A stretch of DNA of 25,584 nt from Candidatus Kaiserbacteria bacterium RIFCSPLOWO2_01_FULL_54_13. GTDB taxonomy: Bacteria > Patescibacteriota > Minisyncoccia > Phycocordibacterales > UBA2100. The position numbers and the translations under genes were made by a program. The stretch lies in the NCBI GenBank assembly GCA_001781685.1, contig MFLZ01000028.1:2064-27647 (forward strand), written 5' to 3'. Within the stretch, counting starts at the first letter, position 1. Each line of letters starts with the position of its first letter. This document shows positions 7,434-13,734 of the stretch, piece by piece. The notes below the pieces were generated by a model. It worked only from the letters and a program-made list of their open reading frames with translations, ran no database searches and was not told the origin of the DNA.

Positions 7434-7524
7434 CCCCGTTAGAGAATGCCCCGCGGCTTGCCGCGGGGCGCATTTCTCCCAACGGGCACGGGGTCTAATG
7501 CCCCGTGCGAGTTCTCTAACGGGG
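7434..7524. terminator. Three-way-junction hairpin between convergent genes
   Basis: The outer arms CCCCGTTAGAGAA (7434-7446) and TTCTCTAACGGGG (7512-7524) pair perfectly over 13 bp. They enclose two further hairpins: GCCCCGCGGC/GCCGCGGGGC at 7448-7469 and GCACGGGG/CCCCGTGC at 7486-7508. The element fills the gap between two convergent stop codons (7427 and 7526), so a bidirectional terminator is the simplest role. No T-run follows on either side, and it could equally be a mobile palindromic unit. Confidence 0.6.
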
Positions 7525-7525
7525 T

Positions 7526-9799
7526 TCACTCGGCGTGAAGTTGCTCCCGGCTTCCGGTCGCTCTTGCAAGAAGCGCGGGATAGGCGGAGAGTAACGGATC
7601 TTCTTTTACGAGCGCTTCAGCTTCTGTGCGCGCGGCGCGAATGAGCTTCACGTTCTTAAGAGCTTCCATGCCGATATCCGACATGCCCCACTGGCGACGG
7701 CCGAAAAGATCGCCCGCGCCGCGCGTCTCCAAATCCACCTCAGCGAGTTTGAAGCCGTCGTCCGAAGTTTCCAAGGCGCGTAGCCGCTTCATCGCGAGCT
7801 CGCCTGTCGTCTCAGGTAGAAGAAAGCAGCGCGGCGGGTGCGACGAGCGCTGGACTCTTCCGCGCAATTGGTGAAGTTGCGCCAAGCCGAATCGCTCAGC
7901 CCCTTCGATGAGAATCATGGTGGCGTTTGGAACGTTGATGCCGACCTCGACGACGGATGTCGCGACGAGGATGTTGATTGTACCGTCCGCAAATTCTTTC
8001 ATAGTTGCGTCTTTTTCTTTCGGCTTCATTGCTCCGTGCAGAAGGCCCACGCGGAATTCTGGAAACACGTCTTTCGCGAGCCGCTTCGCTTCGGCTTTTG
8101 CAGACTTTGCCTGAAGCGCATTGAGTTTCGCAGGGTCGGGCTCTTCGATGCGCGGGCAAATCACATACGCTTGCCTTCCTTTCCGGATTTCCTCGCGAAC
8201 GGCTTCGTAGGCGACTGCTCTTTCGTCTGGTTTGACGATCGAGGTCGTCACTCTCGCACGGCCGGGCGGGAGCTCATCGAGAACAGAAAGATCGAGGTCG
8301 CCGTAGATCGTCAAGGCAAGCGTGCGCGGGATCGGCGTTGCCGTCATGCTCAAGAAGTGAGGTGCCGCATCTCCCTTGTGTGCAAGTGCGCGCCGCTGGC
8401 GGGTCCCAAACCTGTGCTGTTCATCGACAATTGCATACGCAAGGTGCTGGAACTTTACCGATTTCTGAATAAGCGCATGTGTGCCGACAAGCATGGCGAT
8501 CTCTCCCCCAGCGATCCATTTCAAAAGCTGCGCGCGCGATATATCGGTCGCGAGAGTGCGTGCCGTTTTCGACGGGAACTTTTTGCATGTCTTACCAGTG
8601 ATGAGTGCGATGTTAATTGGAAGGTGCGAGAAGTATTCGATGAAGGATTGAAAGTGTTGGGCCGCGAGAATTTCCGTGGGCGCCATGTAGGCAACCTGGA
8701 GCGTGCCGCTCTCGCGCGCGGGCGGCCTTGTGTTCACTACGGCATATGCTGTTGCTGCGGCCACATAGGTTTTTCCGCTTCCCACGTCGCCCTCCAAAAG
8801 CCGCGCCATCGGATGTGCTCCGCTGGCTGGCGGATCAAAATCTCCGAGGATTTCTCCGATGGCGCGGCGCTGTGCTTTGGTGGGAGTGAGCGACACGGAG
8901 TCGAGAAACTTTTGCGCGAGCGCTTCGCCGTTTCGTATCGGGAACGACTTTTGTACATCGTTTTCCGCGCGGTCTCGCGCTCTCGCAATCTGTATGGCAA
9001 GAATTTCTTCGAATGCGAAGCGCTTTCGCGCAGCTTCTGCGTGCGATTCTTTTTGCGGCTTGTGCATCGCGACAAGCGCAGCGGCAAGGTCGGGAAGGTG
9101 ATAGCGAGCGCGAACGTCTTTCGGGATAGGGTCATCGAGTTTCTTATGAACGTTCGCGTCAAAGATGCGCTCGAGCGCGTGGTAGAACCAACGGCTCGTG
9201 ATGCCGCGGCTCTCCGGGTAGACGGGGAAGATCCCGCCGGAAATTGCAGCATCTGCTTCGTTGCGGAGCCTCTGCGTCGCACTCGCCGTATTGTCCAATA
9301 CGTCTCGTGCGCCGCCTTCTCCGCGCCTCGCATCTGTCGCAATTTTCGGCGGGACAGTTTTCTCTTTAAATAAACCTTCGTGAATTACGCCGGGTGGAAG
9401 GTGCTCCACCTCGGGGTTCGCGATATACGGCCGCTCGGCCTTGCCGCCCACCGTTCCCGTCATTTTGACGGTGCTTCCCTCGGCAATATAGGAGGCGATG
9501 TAGGGCTGGTTGAACCACATGACCTTTACCTTTCCACTCGCGTCCTCGAACCATCCTTCGGTGATGTTGCGGCGGCTTTTCCAGAGCTTTTTAGGCTTCA
9601 AATTCTTGAGAACCCCGAAGAGTGTTACTTTGCTGCCCGGCACAAGCTCCTGTACTCGCACGGAAGCACCCGCGCTCTCATATCGGACTGGAAAATGCCG
9701 CAAGAGAGCCTCGATCGTGACAAGACCGAGCCTGATAAGGGCTCTCTTCTGTACGGGAGTAAGCCGAAAATGCTTGCTAATTTCGTCGCCCGGGAGCAT
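7526..9799 (-). CDS. recG: ATP-dependent DNA helicase RecG
   Basis: Remodels stalled replication forks and branched DNA. The 757-residue reading from the ATG at 9799 is longer than the roughly 690 residues usual for the family. The N-terminal wedge/OB domain (VTLFGVLKNLKPKK … TEGWFEDASGKVKVMWFNQPY) is followed by the helicase core. Walker A is GDVGSGKT (about residues 337-344) and the Walker B box is DEQH (about 460). Later motifs are SMTATPIPRTL, VATSVVEVGINVPNAT and QLRGRVQRS. The start is favoured by a TATAAT 6 nt upstream; the open frame continues 31 codons further without support. Two palindromic in-frame insertions account for part of the extra length: about 41 residues near 149-189 and a Pro-Pro-Ala-Ser insertion near 322. 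The core motifs are intact, so the protein is probably functional. Confidence 0.95.
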   Translation of the reverse strand: MLPGDEISKHFRLTPVQKRALIRLGLVTIEALLRHFPVRYESAGASVRVQELVPGSKVTLFGVLKNLKPKKLWKSRRNITEGWFEDASGKVKVMWFNQPYIASYIAEGSTVKMTGTVGGKAERPYIANPEVEHLPPGVIHEGLFKEKTVPPKIATDARRGEGGARDVLDNTASATQRLRNEADAAISGGIFPVYPESRGITSRWFYHALERIFDANVHKKLDDPIPKDVRARYHLPDLAAALVAMHKPQKESHAEAARKRFAFEEILAIQIARARDRAENDVQKSFPIRNGEALAQKFLDSVSLTPTKAQRRAIGEILGDFDPPASGAHPMARLLEGDVGSGKTYVAAATAYAVVNTRPPARESGTLQVAYMAPTEILAAQHFQSFIEYFSHLPINIALITGKTCKKFPSKTARTLATDISRAQLLKWIAGGEIAMLVGTHALIQKSVKFQHLAYAIVDEQHRFGTRQRRALAHKGDAAPHFLSMTATPIPRTLALTIYGDLDLSVLDELPPGRARVTTSIVKPDERAVAYEAVREEIRKGRQAYVICPRIEEPDPAKLNALQAKSAKAEAKRLAKDVFPEFRVGLLHGAMKPKEKDATMKEFADGTINILVATSVVEVGINVPNATMILIEGAERFGLAQLHQLRGRVQRSSHPPRCFLLPETTGELAMKRLRALETSDDGFKLAEVDLETRGAGDLFGRRQWGMSDIGMEALKNVKLIRAARTEAEALVKEDPLLSAYPALLARATGSREQLHAE
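8819..8834. repeat. Short imperfect palindrome inside recG
   Basis: TCCGCTGGCTGGCGGA lies just upstream (in protein order) of Walker A and encodes the Pro-Pro-Ala-Ser part of DPPASGAHPM. RecG relatives normally pass directly from this helix to the HPM-RLL segment. It differs at two positions from the perfect TCCGCCAGCTGGCGGA found inside purT at 14140-14155. Confidence 0.55.
9232..9354. mobile_element. 123-bp near-palindromic insertion in frame within recG
   Basis: The terminal arms TCCCGCCGGAAATTGC (9232-9247) and GCAATTTTCGGCGGGA (9339-9354) are complementary over 16 bp with one mismatch. The exact centre is another palindrome, CGTATTG-tc-CAATACG (9287-9302). Between them the two halves share further complementary blocks, including GCGGAG and CGCAC. 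The element is 41 codons long, keeps the recG frame, and encodes a charged segment (residues about 149-189) in the linker before FPVYPE, where RecG proteins normally have a short loop. This resembles Rickettsia palindromic elements in behaviour; no sequence relationship is claimed. Confidence 0.65.
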
Positions 9800-9805
9800 A
9801 GCGGG

Positions 9806-9811
9806 ATTATA
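9806..9811 (-). promoter_or_regulatory. -10 box of recG
   Basis: A perfect TATAAT on the minus strand ends 6 nt before the recG ATG. This places transcription start at or next to the initiation codon, hence a leaderless message. No convincing -35 is seen. Confidence 0.65.
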
Positions 9812-9922
9812 ACGTGATGGGGTTATGCACAGTTGTCCGTCTAGCGCCTTGCATGCCGATTTGGCATGGGTACTATGTCGGTGTTTGGGCAATAATTAAT
9901 AGTTTGGGATTTGCTTAAACGT

Positions 9923-10069
9923 ATGATTTACAAAGAGGATGATGTGCGCAGGTTTGGCGAGGAAGTGGATGGAGATCTTTTAGAAGGTGCGGTCGACGGA
10001 GCAGTGAGTGAGTCGGAAGACGAAGAGGAGACTCTTGCGGAGAAATCGGAGGAAGAGGAGTACGAGTGA
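9923..10069 (+). CDS. Small acidic protein, 48 aa
   Basis: The frame begins MIYKEDDVRRFGEEVDG and ends in a strongly acidic tail (SEDEEET … SEEEEYE). About 40% of residues are Asp or Glu. There is no Cys, membrane segment or known motif. It sits divergently from recG and is followed 11 nt later by a GC-rich terminator hairpin, which supports a real transcription unit. No clear Shine-Dalgarno or perfect -10 box was found. The family is unknown to me; a nucleic-acid-mimic or chaperone-like role is only possible in principle. Confidence 0.5.
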   Translation: MIYKEDDVRRFGEEVDGDLLEGAVDGAVSESEDEEETLAEKSEEEEYE

Positions 10070-10080
10070 GAAGGCGCTCA

Positions 10081-10113
10081 CCCCGCCGAGGCGGGGCTCG
10101 CTTGATGTTTTTT
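10081..10113 (+). terminator. Intrinsic terminator after the acidic ORF
   Basis: The stem CCCCGCC/GGCGGGG (10081-10096) has a 2-nt loop, and a run of six T residues follows at 10108-10113. The 11-nt gap between stem and T-run is longer than ideal. Confidence 0.6.
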
Positions 10114-10126
10114 AAATGGATTTGGA

Positions 10127-10161
10127 GCTAGAAGCTAAAAGCTATAAGCTGGAAGCTATTC
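10127..10161. repeat. Heptamer tandem repeat, about five copies
   Basis: Successive units are GCTAGAA, GCTAAAA, GCTATAA, GCTGGAA and GCTATTC. The tract ends 2 nt before the next start codon, so it occupies the place where a promoter or leader would be. A different heptamer tract is at 22401-22496. Confidence 0.75.
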
Positions 10162-10163
10162 CT

Positions 10164-10499
10164 ATGCACACGATTCTCCATTATCTCGGTACGGTTGCGG
10201 CAGTGATGCTCACGGTCAACCTCGTACCGGGCATCACGGTTTCAGGCGGATGGACGACGATACTTCTGGTTGCACTCGTGTGGTCGGTGATAGTGATGGT
10301 CGTGAAGCCCGTCCTCACGATCCTCACGCTTCCCATCACAATCATTACGCTCGGACTCTTCTCATTTGTTTTGAATGCAGTTCTTTTCTATGCGATCACA
10401 TGGGTCGTTCCCGGTTTCGAAGTTGCCGGACTTCTGCCTGCAGTTCTCGGCGCTCTCGTGCTCTCAATCGTAAGCTGGCTCATTCACAAAGTGCTCTAG
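10164..10499 (+). CDS. Four-helix membrane protein of the phage-holin IV-like (DUF360/PF04020) type
   Basis: A 111-residue integral membrane protein with four predicted helices. They are near residues 4-20, 27-50 (TTILLVALVWSVIVMVVKPV), 55-80 (LTLPITIITLGLFSFVLNAV) and 86-108. The segment VKPVLTILTLPITIITLGLFSFVLNA is the hallmark of the bacterial family named after mycobacterial phage holins, although most members are ordinary chromosomal genes of unknown role. An upstream in-frame ATG at 10116 would place the heptamer repeat in the coding region and is not preferred. No phage genes lie nearby. Function is unknown. Confidence 0.8.
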   Translation: MHTILHYLGTVAAVMLTVNLVPGITVSGGWTTILLVALVWSVIVMVVKPVLTILTLPITIITLGLFSFVLNAVLFYAITWVVPGFEVAGLLPAVLGALVLSIVSWLIHKVL

Positions 10500-10502
10500 C
10501 TT

Positions 10503-10601
10503 CTACTTTCGCCTCAGATTTCCTTTCCAGCAAGTTGGACACCCGCGCCCGCGATACTTGTGCCCGCGCCTGCAGGTTTTCCAGCCGTTATTCTTTTTCA
10601 T
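10503..10601 (-). CDS. 32-residue zinc-ribbon microprotein
   Basis: The protein starts MKKNNGWKTCRRGHKYRGRG and continues with CPTCWKG before a basic tail ending RRK. The pattern Cys-x3-His … Cys-x2-Cys gives four zinc ligands, and the protein is strongly basic. Similar tiny proteins with a C-x-x-GHKY … CP-x-CWPG pattern occur in Patescibacteria and some other bacteria, from memory of such sequences. A TAGGAT box about 9 nt upstream of the ATG could serve as a leaderless -10. It lies 27 nt downstream of the Tat-signal gene on the same strand. RNA or ribosome binding is plausible but only inference. Confidence 0.65.
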   Translation of the reverse strand: MKKNNGWKTCRRGHKYRGRGCPTCWKGNLRRK

Positions 10602-10628
10602 CAATGGCGTATCCTACAAGTGGACCTC

Positions 10629-11117
10629 TCATTCCCGGTAGAGGCCTTTTTCCTTTAGTGCTTGCTTAAGTTTCTCCTCAAACTCCTTTCTGATCTCCAG
10701 CGTCTCGGTCAAAGTTTTGAGTCTGTCGAGTTCCCCCTTGGGGAGGCGTAATATTTCGTACTTCTTTATAGTGCCAAAAATTATGTTCGTGAAGCGCTCC
10801 CCGGAGACAACAAAAGCAATGTCGGGAGCGCCTTGCGGATTTGTAAAACTAAGGTTGGACGAAAGGCTACACCCAAGCTTTCGTTCTTCGGAGGGTGAGA
10901 GACGTTCCCGGAACTCTTTGACCCACCTATGAAGAGCGGCGACATCGACAATTGGCTCCAACATCTCTGCCTTTTTCTCTACCTTCTTCGGACGTTGAGC
11001 GGCCTCTACTCCCGAAGGCACCATAGCTCCCACCGTGGCAGCACTGACGATGGCGGCTCCCGCATTTCGTAGGAAGTCCCTACGGTGCATCTGTGGACCG
11101 CCTTCTGGATTCTTCAT
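10629..11117 (-). CDS. Putative Tat-exported protein of unknown function
   Basis: A 162-residue protein. Its N-terminus holds a twin-arginine motif (HRRDFLRN, residues 11-18), a weakly hydrophobic Ala-rich stretch (AGAAIVSAATVGAMV) and a likely Ala-x-Ala-type cleavage site near VEAAQ. The mature part contains a basic segment, a helical region (LHRWVKEFRERLSPSE) and a small mixed domain with VVSGERFTNIIFGTIKKYEI, and ends in a charged helix. I do not recognise the family. The start at 11117 is favoured by TATCCT 7 nt upstream; a second ATG at 11090, preceded by AGAAGG, is an alternative that still keeps the RR motif. Tat export usually serves folded or cofactor-bearing proteins. Confidence 0.65.
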   Translation of the reverse strand: MKNPEGGPQMHRRDFLRNAGAAIVSAATVGAMVPSGVEAAQRPKKVEKKAEMLEPIVDVAALHRWVKEFRERLSPSEERKLGCSLSSNLSFTNPQGAPDIAFVVSGERFTNIIFGTIKKYEILRLPKGELDRLKTLTETLEIRKEFEEKLKQALKEKGLYRE

Positions 11118-11130
11118 AGAAAACAGGATA

Positions 11131-11144
11131 CCAACATCTGTTGG
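11131..11144. promoter_or_regulatory. Possible operator upstream of the Tat-signal gene
   Basis: CCAACA-tc-TGTTGG, a 6-bp perfect inverted repeat, lies directly against the minus-strand TATCCT box. The position fits an operator, but a 14-nt palindrome could also occur by chance. Confidence 0.3.
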
Positions 11145-11217
11145 AATCTCAAGCGCGCTATCCGTATATCAAATCCGCCGGATTTTCTTGCCCGCGGGCG
11201 CACTGTTCTCTCTCGGA

Positions 11218-11589
11218 CTATAATTTTTTCGTTTTCGCTTCGTTCTTTTTCATTCGCGCTCTGATTAACTTTTTGATGAGCGCGATGGGAAGCTTTTTGT
11301 CGAGAGGAAAGCGGACGGTTGCCGTTGAGGTTCCGTAGTCTTTAAGTTCTTTCTTGTGTTCTGCGATGACCGGAGGAGGCACATAGAGCCCGATATGCGC
11401 TTTTGCGTACGCAAAATACGCAAGCCGCCCCTTGTATCCGTAGTAGGGCATTCCATAGCTTATTTTCTCCAGCGCCTTAGGTGCGGTTTTCCGTATCGCC
11501 GCCCGAAGCTCTTTCAGCTTGCCGCGTACCTCTCGCGGGGCTCTTGCGATGTACGCCTCTATGCTTTTCGGACGCGACGTCGTCTTCAT
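11218..11589 (-). CDS. DUF1801 family protein (YdhG/CyaY-like fold)
   Basis: A 123-residue protein beginning MKTTSRPKSIEAYIA. It shows the family pattern: an N-terminal helix with REVRGKLKELRAAIRKTAPKA, then ISYGMPYYGYKGRLAYFAYAKAHIGLY, and a basic C-terminal helical tail. Members are small cytoplasmic proteins; some were proposed to be iron chaperones in Bacillus, but the role in general is unsettled. The ATG at 11589 is supported by TATACT exactly 7 nt upstream; the longer open frame runs into tRNA-Ser and is rejected. Confidence 0.85.
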   Translation of the reverse strand: MKTTSRPKSIEAYIARAPREVRGKLKELRAAIRKTAPKALEKISYGMPYYGYKGRLAYFAYAKAHIGLYVPPPVIAEHKKELKDYGTSTATVRFPLDKKLPIALIKKLIRARMKKNEAKTKKL

Positions 11590-11596
11590 AGAATTG

Positions 11597-11604
11597 AGTA
11601 TACT
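11597..11604. promoter_or_regulatory. Overlapping bidirectional -10 boxes
   Basis: The near-palindrome AATTGAGTATACTCCAATT carries TATACT on both strands. The minus-strand copy (11597-11602) is 7 nt before the DUF1801 start. The plus-strand copy (11599-11604) is 38 nt before tRNA-Ser. The two promoters cannot be used at the same moment. Confidence 0.55.
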
Positions 11605-11642
11605 CCAATTGAAGCGAAGATTGTGGTAAGGTTTCTCCTGTT

Positions 11643-11731
11643 GGAGAGGTCGCATAGTGGTCTAGTGCGGCACGGTGCTAACGTGCTGACCGGGTCAAAC
11701 TGGTCCGAGGGTTCGAATCCCTCCCTCTCCG
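11643..11731 (+). tRNA. tRNA-Ser(GCT)
   Basis: An 89-nt class II tRNA. Acceptor strands GGAGAGG/CCTCTCC, anticodon stem GCACG/CGTGC with loop GTGCTAA (anticodon GCT) and T arm GAGGG-TTCGAAT-CCCTC are all present. The long variable arm contains GACC…GGTC pairing, as expected for serine. CCA is not encoded (G followed by CCC). The start codon of the next gene begins only 5 nt after the discriminator base. Confidence 0.93.
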
Positions 11732-11736
11732 CCCAT

Positions 11737-13056
11737 ATGGGCGAGAAGAAATACTACGGTGCGCAGACGGAAAAGGCAGTAAAGAATTTTCCGTTTGATT
11801 TCCGGCGGACGTACAAGGAGTTCATCTACACCATCGTCGAGATAAAGAAAGCCGCGGCGCGCTCCCACGCGGCGGCAGGGGAGCTTGATAGGAAGCGAGC
11901 GGCAGCGATTGTGCGCGCGTGCGATGAAGTTCTGAATGGCAAGCACGACAATCAGTTCGTCTTGCCATCTTTTCAAGGTGGCATGGGCACTTCGAATCAC
12001 ATGAATGTGAACGAGGTCGTCGCAAATCGCGCGACTGAGACTCTTGCGAAACAAAACAAAATACTCACTGTCCACGCGAACGACCATGTGAACATGTCGC
12101 ACTCGACCAACGACGTGATGCCCTCGGCTTTGAAGATCGCGGCGATTCGGCTCGTCGACAAACTCGATGGTTCGCTCGATGTGCTGATCGCGGCATTTGA
12201 GAAGAAAGCAAAACAATTCGCGAAAATCCAGAAACTTGGCCGCACGCACATGCAGGATGCTGTGCCGATGACGCTCGGAGACGAATTTGCTTCGTATGCT
12301 GAGACGGTAAAACGGCGGCGGGAGGGAGTGCGCGAAGCGAAGCAGTATCTTTTTGAATTGAGTCTTGGCGGAAGCGCGGTGGGCAATTCCATCAATGTCT
12401 CTCCGAAGTACAAAAAGCTTTTGTACCGCGAATTGCGGAAGGTGACGAAGCTTCCGCTCAAGCCCGCAAAAAGCCTCATGTCGCAAACCGCGAGCGTCAC
12501 TGATTTTCTCGTTGTCTCGCAGTCTCTCACGGCGCTCTGCGCCGACCTCTCGAAGATCGCGGGCGATTTTCGCATTCTTTCGAGCGGCCCCAAAGGGGGA
12601 ATCGGCGAGCTTATCTTGCCGGAGCTTCAGGCAGGCTCGTCAATCATGCCGGGGAAAGTGAATCCCGTGTTGCCCGAAGCCCTCTCACAGCTCTACTACC
12701 TCGTCTCTGGCAACAACCTCACCATTGAGCACGCGGTCGAAGGCGGGCAATTGGAGCTCGGTGTCATGATGCCGGTCATTACCGATCGGCTCATCGAATC
12801 ACTCAAGCTCTCGCAGGAAATGATTGAGCAGTTTGCGAAGAAGTGCGTTGCCATCGCTCTCGCAAACAAGCCGCGCATCAAAGAACACCTCGAAAAGTCC
12901 ACTGCCTATGCCACACTCCTCAATCCCATCATCGGCTACGACGCCGCGGCCGCGTGCGTCAAAGAAGCAGTCGCAACCGGCAAGACCCTCCGCGAAGTCG
13001 TGCTCGCCCAAAAGCTTCTCACGCCAAAAGAATTTGATCGAGCGACAAAACGCTAA
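11737..13056 (+). CDS. aspA: Aspartate ammonia-lyase (aspartase/fumarase superfamily)
   Basis: Converts aspartate to fumarate and ammonia; cytoplasmic homotetramer in known relatives. The 439-residue protein opens with YYGAQTEKAVKNFP and contains FQGGMGTSNHMNVNEV, HVNMSHSTNDVMPSA, GRTHMQDAVPMTLG and the signature loop GSSIMPGKVNPVLPEALSQL. The following GNNLTIEHAVEGGQLELGVM resembles aspartases (Bacillus-type GSSIMPGKVNP with EAGQLELNVM) more than fumarases, but class II fumarase cannot be fully excluded. The ATG at 11737 is chosen because the earlier frame passes through tRNA-Ser. With malic enzyme and PyrB in the window it suggests active use of aspartate and C4 acids. Confidence 0.85.
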   Translation: MGEKKYYGAQTEKAVKNFPFDFRRTYKEFIYTIVEIKKAAARSHAAAGELDRKRAAAIVRACDEVLNGKHDNQFVLPSFQGGMGTSNHMNVNEVVANRATETLAKQNKILTVHANDHVNMSHSTNDVMPSALKIAAIRLVDKLDGSLDVLIAAFEKKAKQFAKIQKLGRTHMQDAVPMTLGDEFASYAETVKRRREGVREAKQYLFELSLGGSAVGNSINVSPKYKKLLYRELRKVTKLPLKPAKSLMSQTASVTDFLVVSQSLTALCADLSKIAGDFRILSSGPKGGIGELILPELQAGSSIMPGKVNPVLPEALSQLYYLVSGNNLTIEHAVEGGQLELGVMMPVITDRLIESLKLSQEMIEQFAKKCVAIALANKPRIKEHLEKSTAYATLLNPIIGYDAAAACVKEAVATGKTLREVVLAQKLLTPKEFDRATKR

Positions 13057-13142
13057 CCCTCGACAACTTTGATTTTTGAGGCGGCGCGTTTGGCTTTCGC
13101 GAGGGCTTTTTCAAGCGTGTCAGCAATGGCGAGGATTGGCCA
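13053..13142 (-). pseudogene. Detached duplicate of the purT 3' end
   Basis: Reading the minus strand gives about 29 residues ending ALAKAKRAASKIKVVEG and a stop. These match the last residues of the intact PurT encoded at 13735-14934, with near identity over the last 20 and divergence before that. At DNA level the two copies share TAACCCTCGACAAC and a long identical core, with scattered mostly synonymous differences. There is no start codon or remaining domain. Its upstream limit coincides with the toxin stop codon, so the VapC module sits exactly between the two copies. Confidence 0.8.
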
Positions 13143-13143
13143 T

Positions 13144-13515
13144 CTATATTTCCACAATCGTAAGACCAGTGACCTTTCGGAAGTCCTTCACGTTTCGCGT
13201 TACGAGTGGTGAGTGGGTATAAAGAGCGCTTGCAGCTATTGCTGCGTCAGGCAGCTCGATGTTTGAGATGCGTCGCAATCCTGCGGCGATCCGCGCAATC
13301 GCTCGCTCGAAGGGGATCGAGACGAAATGTTCCTCGAGAAATAGTTCTGTGTTCCTCTGTTCGGCCTGCGTCCATTTCTGGAATGAGAGTACCTCTGCTT
13401 CTACAACAGTCGGCAGAAAAAGAGGCACACCACGCTGTTTCCAGTTTGAGAACAATTCCACAATCGCTTCCTCTCCACCGAGGAAGGCGATGATAGCATT
13501 CGTATCGAGTGTCAT
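13144..13515 (-). CDS. vapC: PIN-domain ribonuclease, VapC-type toxin
   Basis: A 123-residue PIN protein, expected to be an Mg-dependent RNase that cuts tRNA or other RNA when released from its antitoxin. Acidic residues are visible in order: LDTNAIIAFL (first Asp), VVEAEVLSF (Glu), LPDAAIAASAL (Asp) and LVTRNVKDF (C-terminal Asn/Asp). The start at 13515 is preferred over an ATG at 13536 because it overlaps the stop of the small upstream gene in an ATGA arrangement, typical of toxin-antitoxin pairs. The module lies between purT and a duplicated purT 3' end, indicating recent insertion. Confidence 0.85.
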   Translation of the reverse strand: MTLDTNAIIAFLGGEEAIVELFSNWKQRGVPLFLPTVVEAEVLSFQKWTQAEQRNTELFLEEHFVSIPFERAIARIAAGLRRISNIELPDAAIAASALYTHSPLVTRNVKDFRKVTGLTIVEI

Positions 13516-13679
13516 GTACGCCGCGATCGGCTCCACTCTTGCCGGACGTTCTTCGCGTGCAGTTCGAGAGCGCGTTTATGGCGGCGCAACATGCCTGCAG
13601 CCTTTGTCCAGCTTTTTGGGAGCGAGTACGGTGCACGGGATGTTCCAGCCCGGACTACTTTTGCTTCGTCAGTTTTCAT
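13512..13679 (-). CDS. Putative antitoxin partner of the PIN toxin, 55 aa
   Basis: Starts MKTDEAKVVRAGTSRAPYSL and ends in a basic tail; it overlaps the toxin by 4 nt (ATGA). A TATATT box lies exactly 7 nt before the ATG, as in other leaderless genes here, so this gene should be the first of the operon. The protein is basic with a central LPKSWTKAAGMLRRHKRAL segment. It does not obviously match the AbrB, ribbon-helix-helix or Phd antitoxin types, so the antitoxin role rests on position, size and coupling. Confidence 0.65.
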   Translation of the reverse strand: MKTDEAKVVRAGTSRAPYSLPKSWTKAAGMLRRHKRALELHAKNVRQEWSRSRRT

Positions 13680-13734
13680 GCAAATCAATATACACGATAT
13701 TTCAGCAGTATGCTACGTTCCGGATGCCGCGAGC

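Noticed and set aside
7838..9373. A 511-codon open frame on the plus strand
   Set aside because: It is antisense to recG, whose helicase motifs are unambiguous. The plus-strand translation is Arg/Cys-rich with no domain, as expected for a shadow frame in a GC-rich gene.
10164..10499. Prophage remnant because of the holin-like protein
   Set aside because: The family is mostly chromosomal despite its name, and no phage structural, lysis or integrase gene is nearby.
11356..11736. A 127-codon N-terminal extension of the aspartase-like protein
   Set aside because: The extension is antisense to the DUF1801 gene and passes through tRNA-Ser(GCT); the conserved domain starts at the ATG at 11737.
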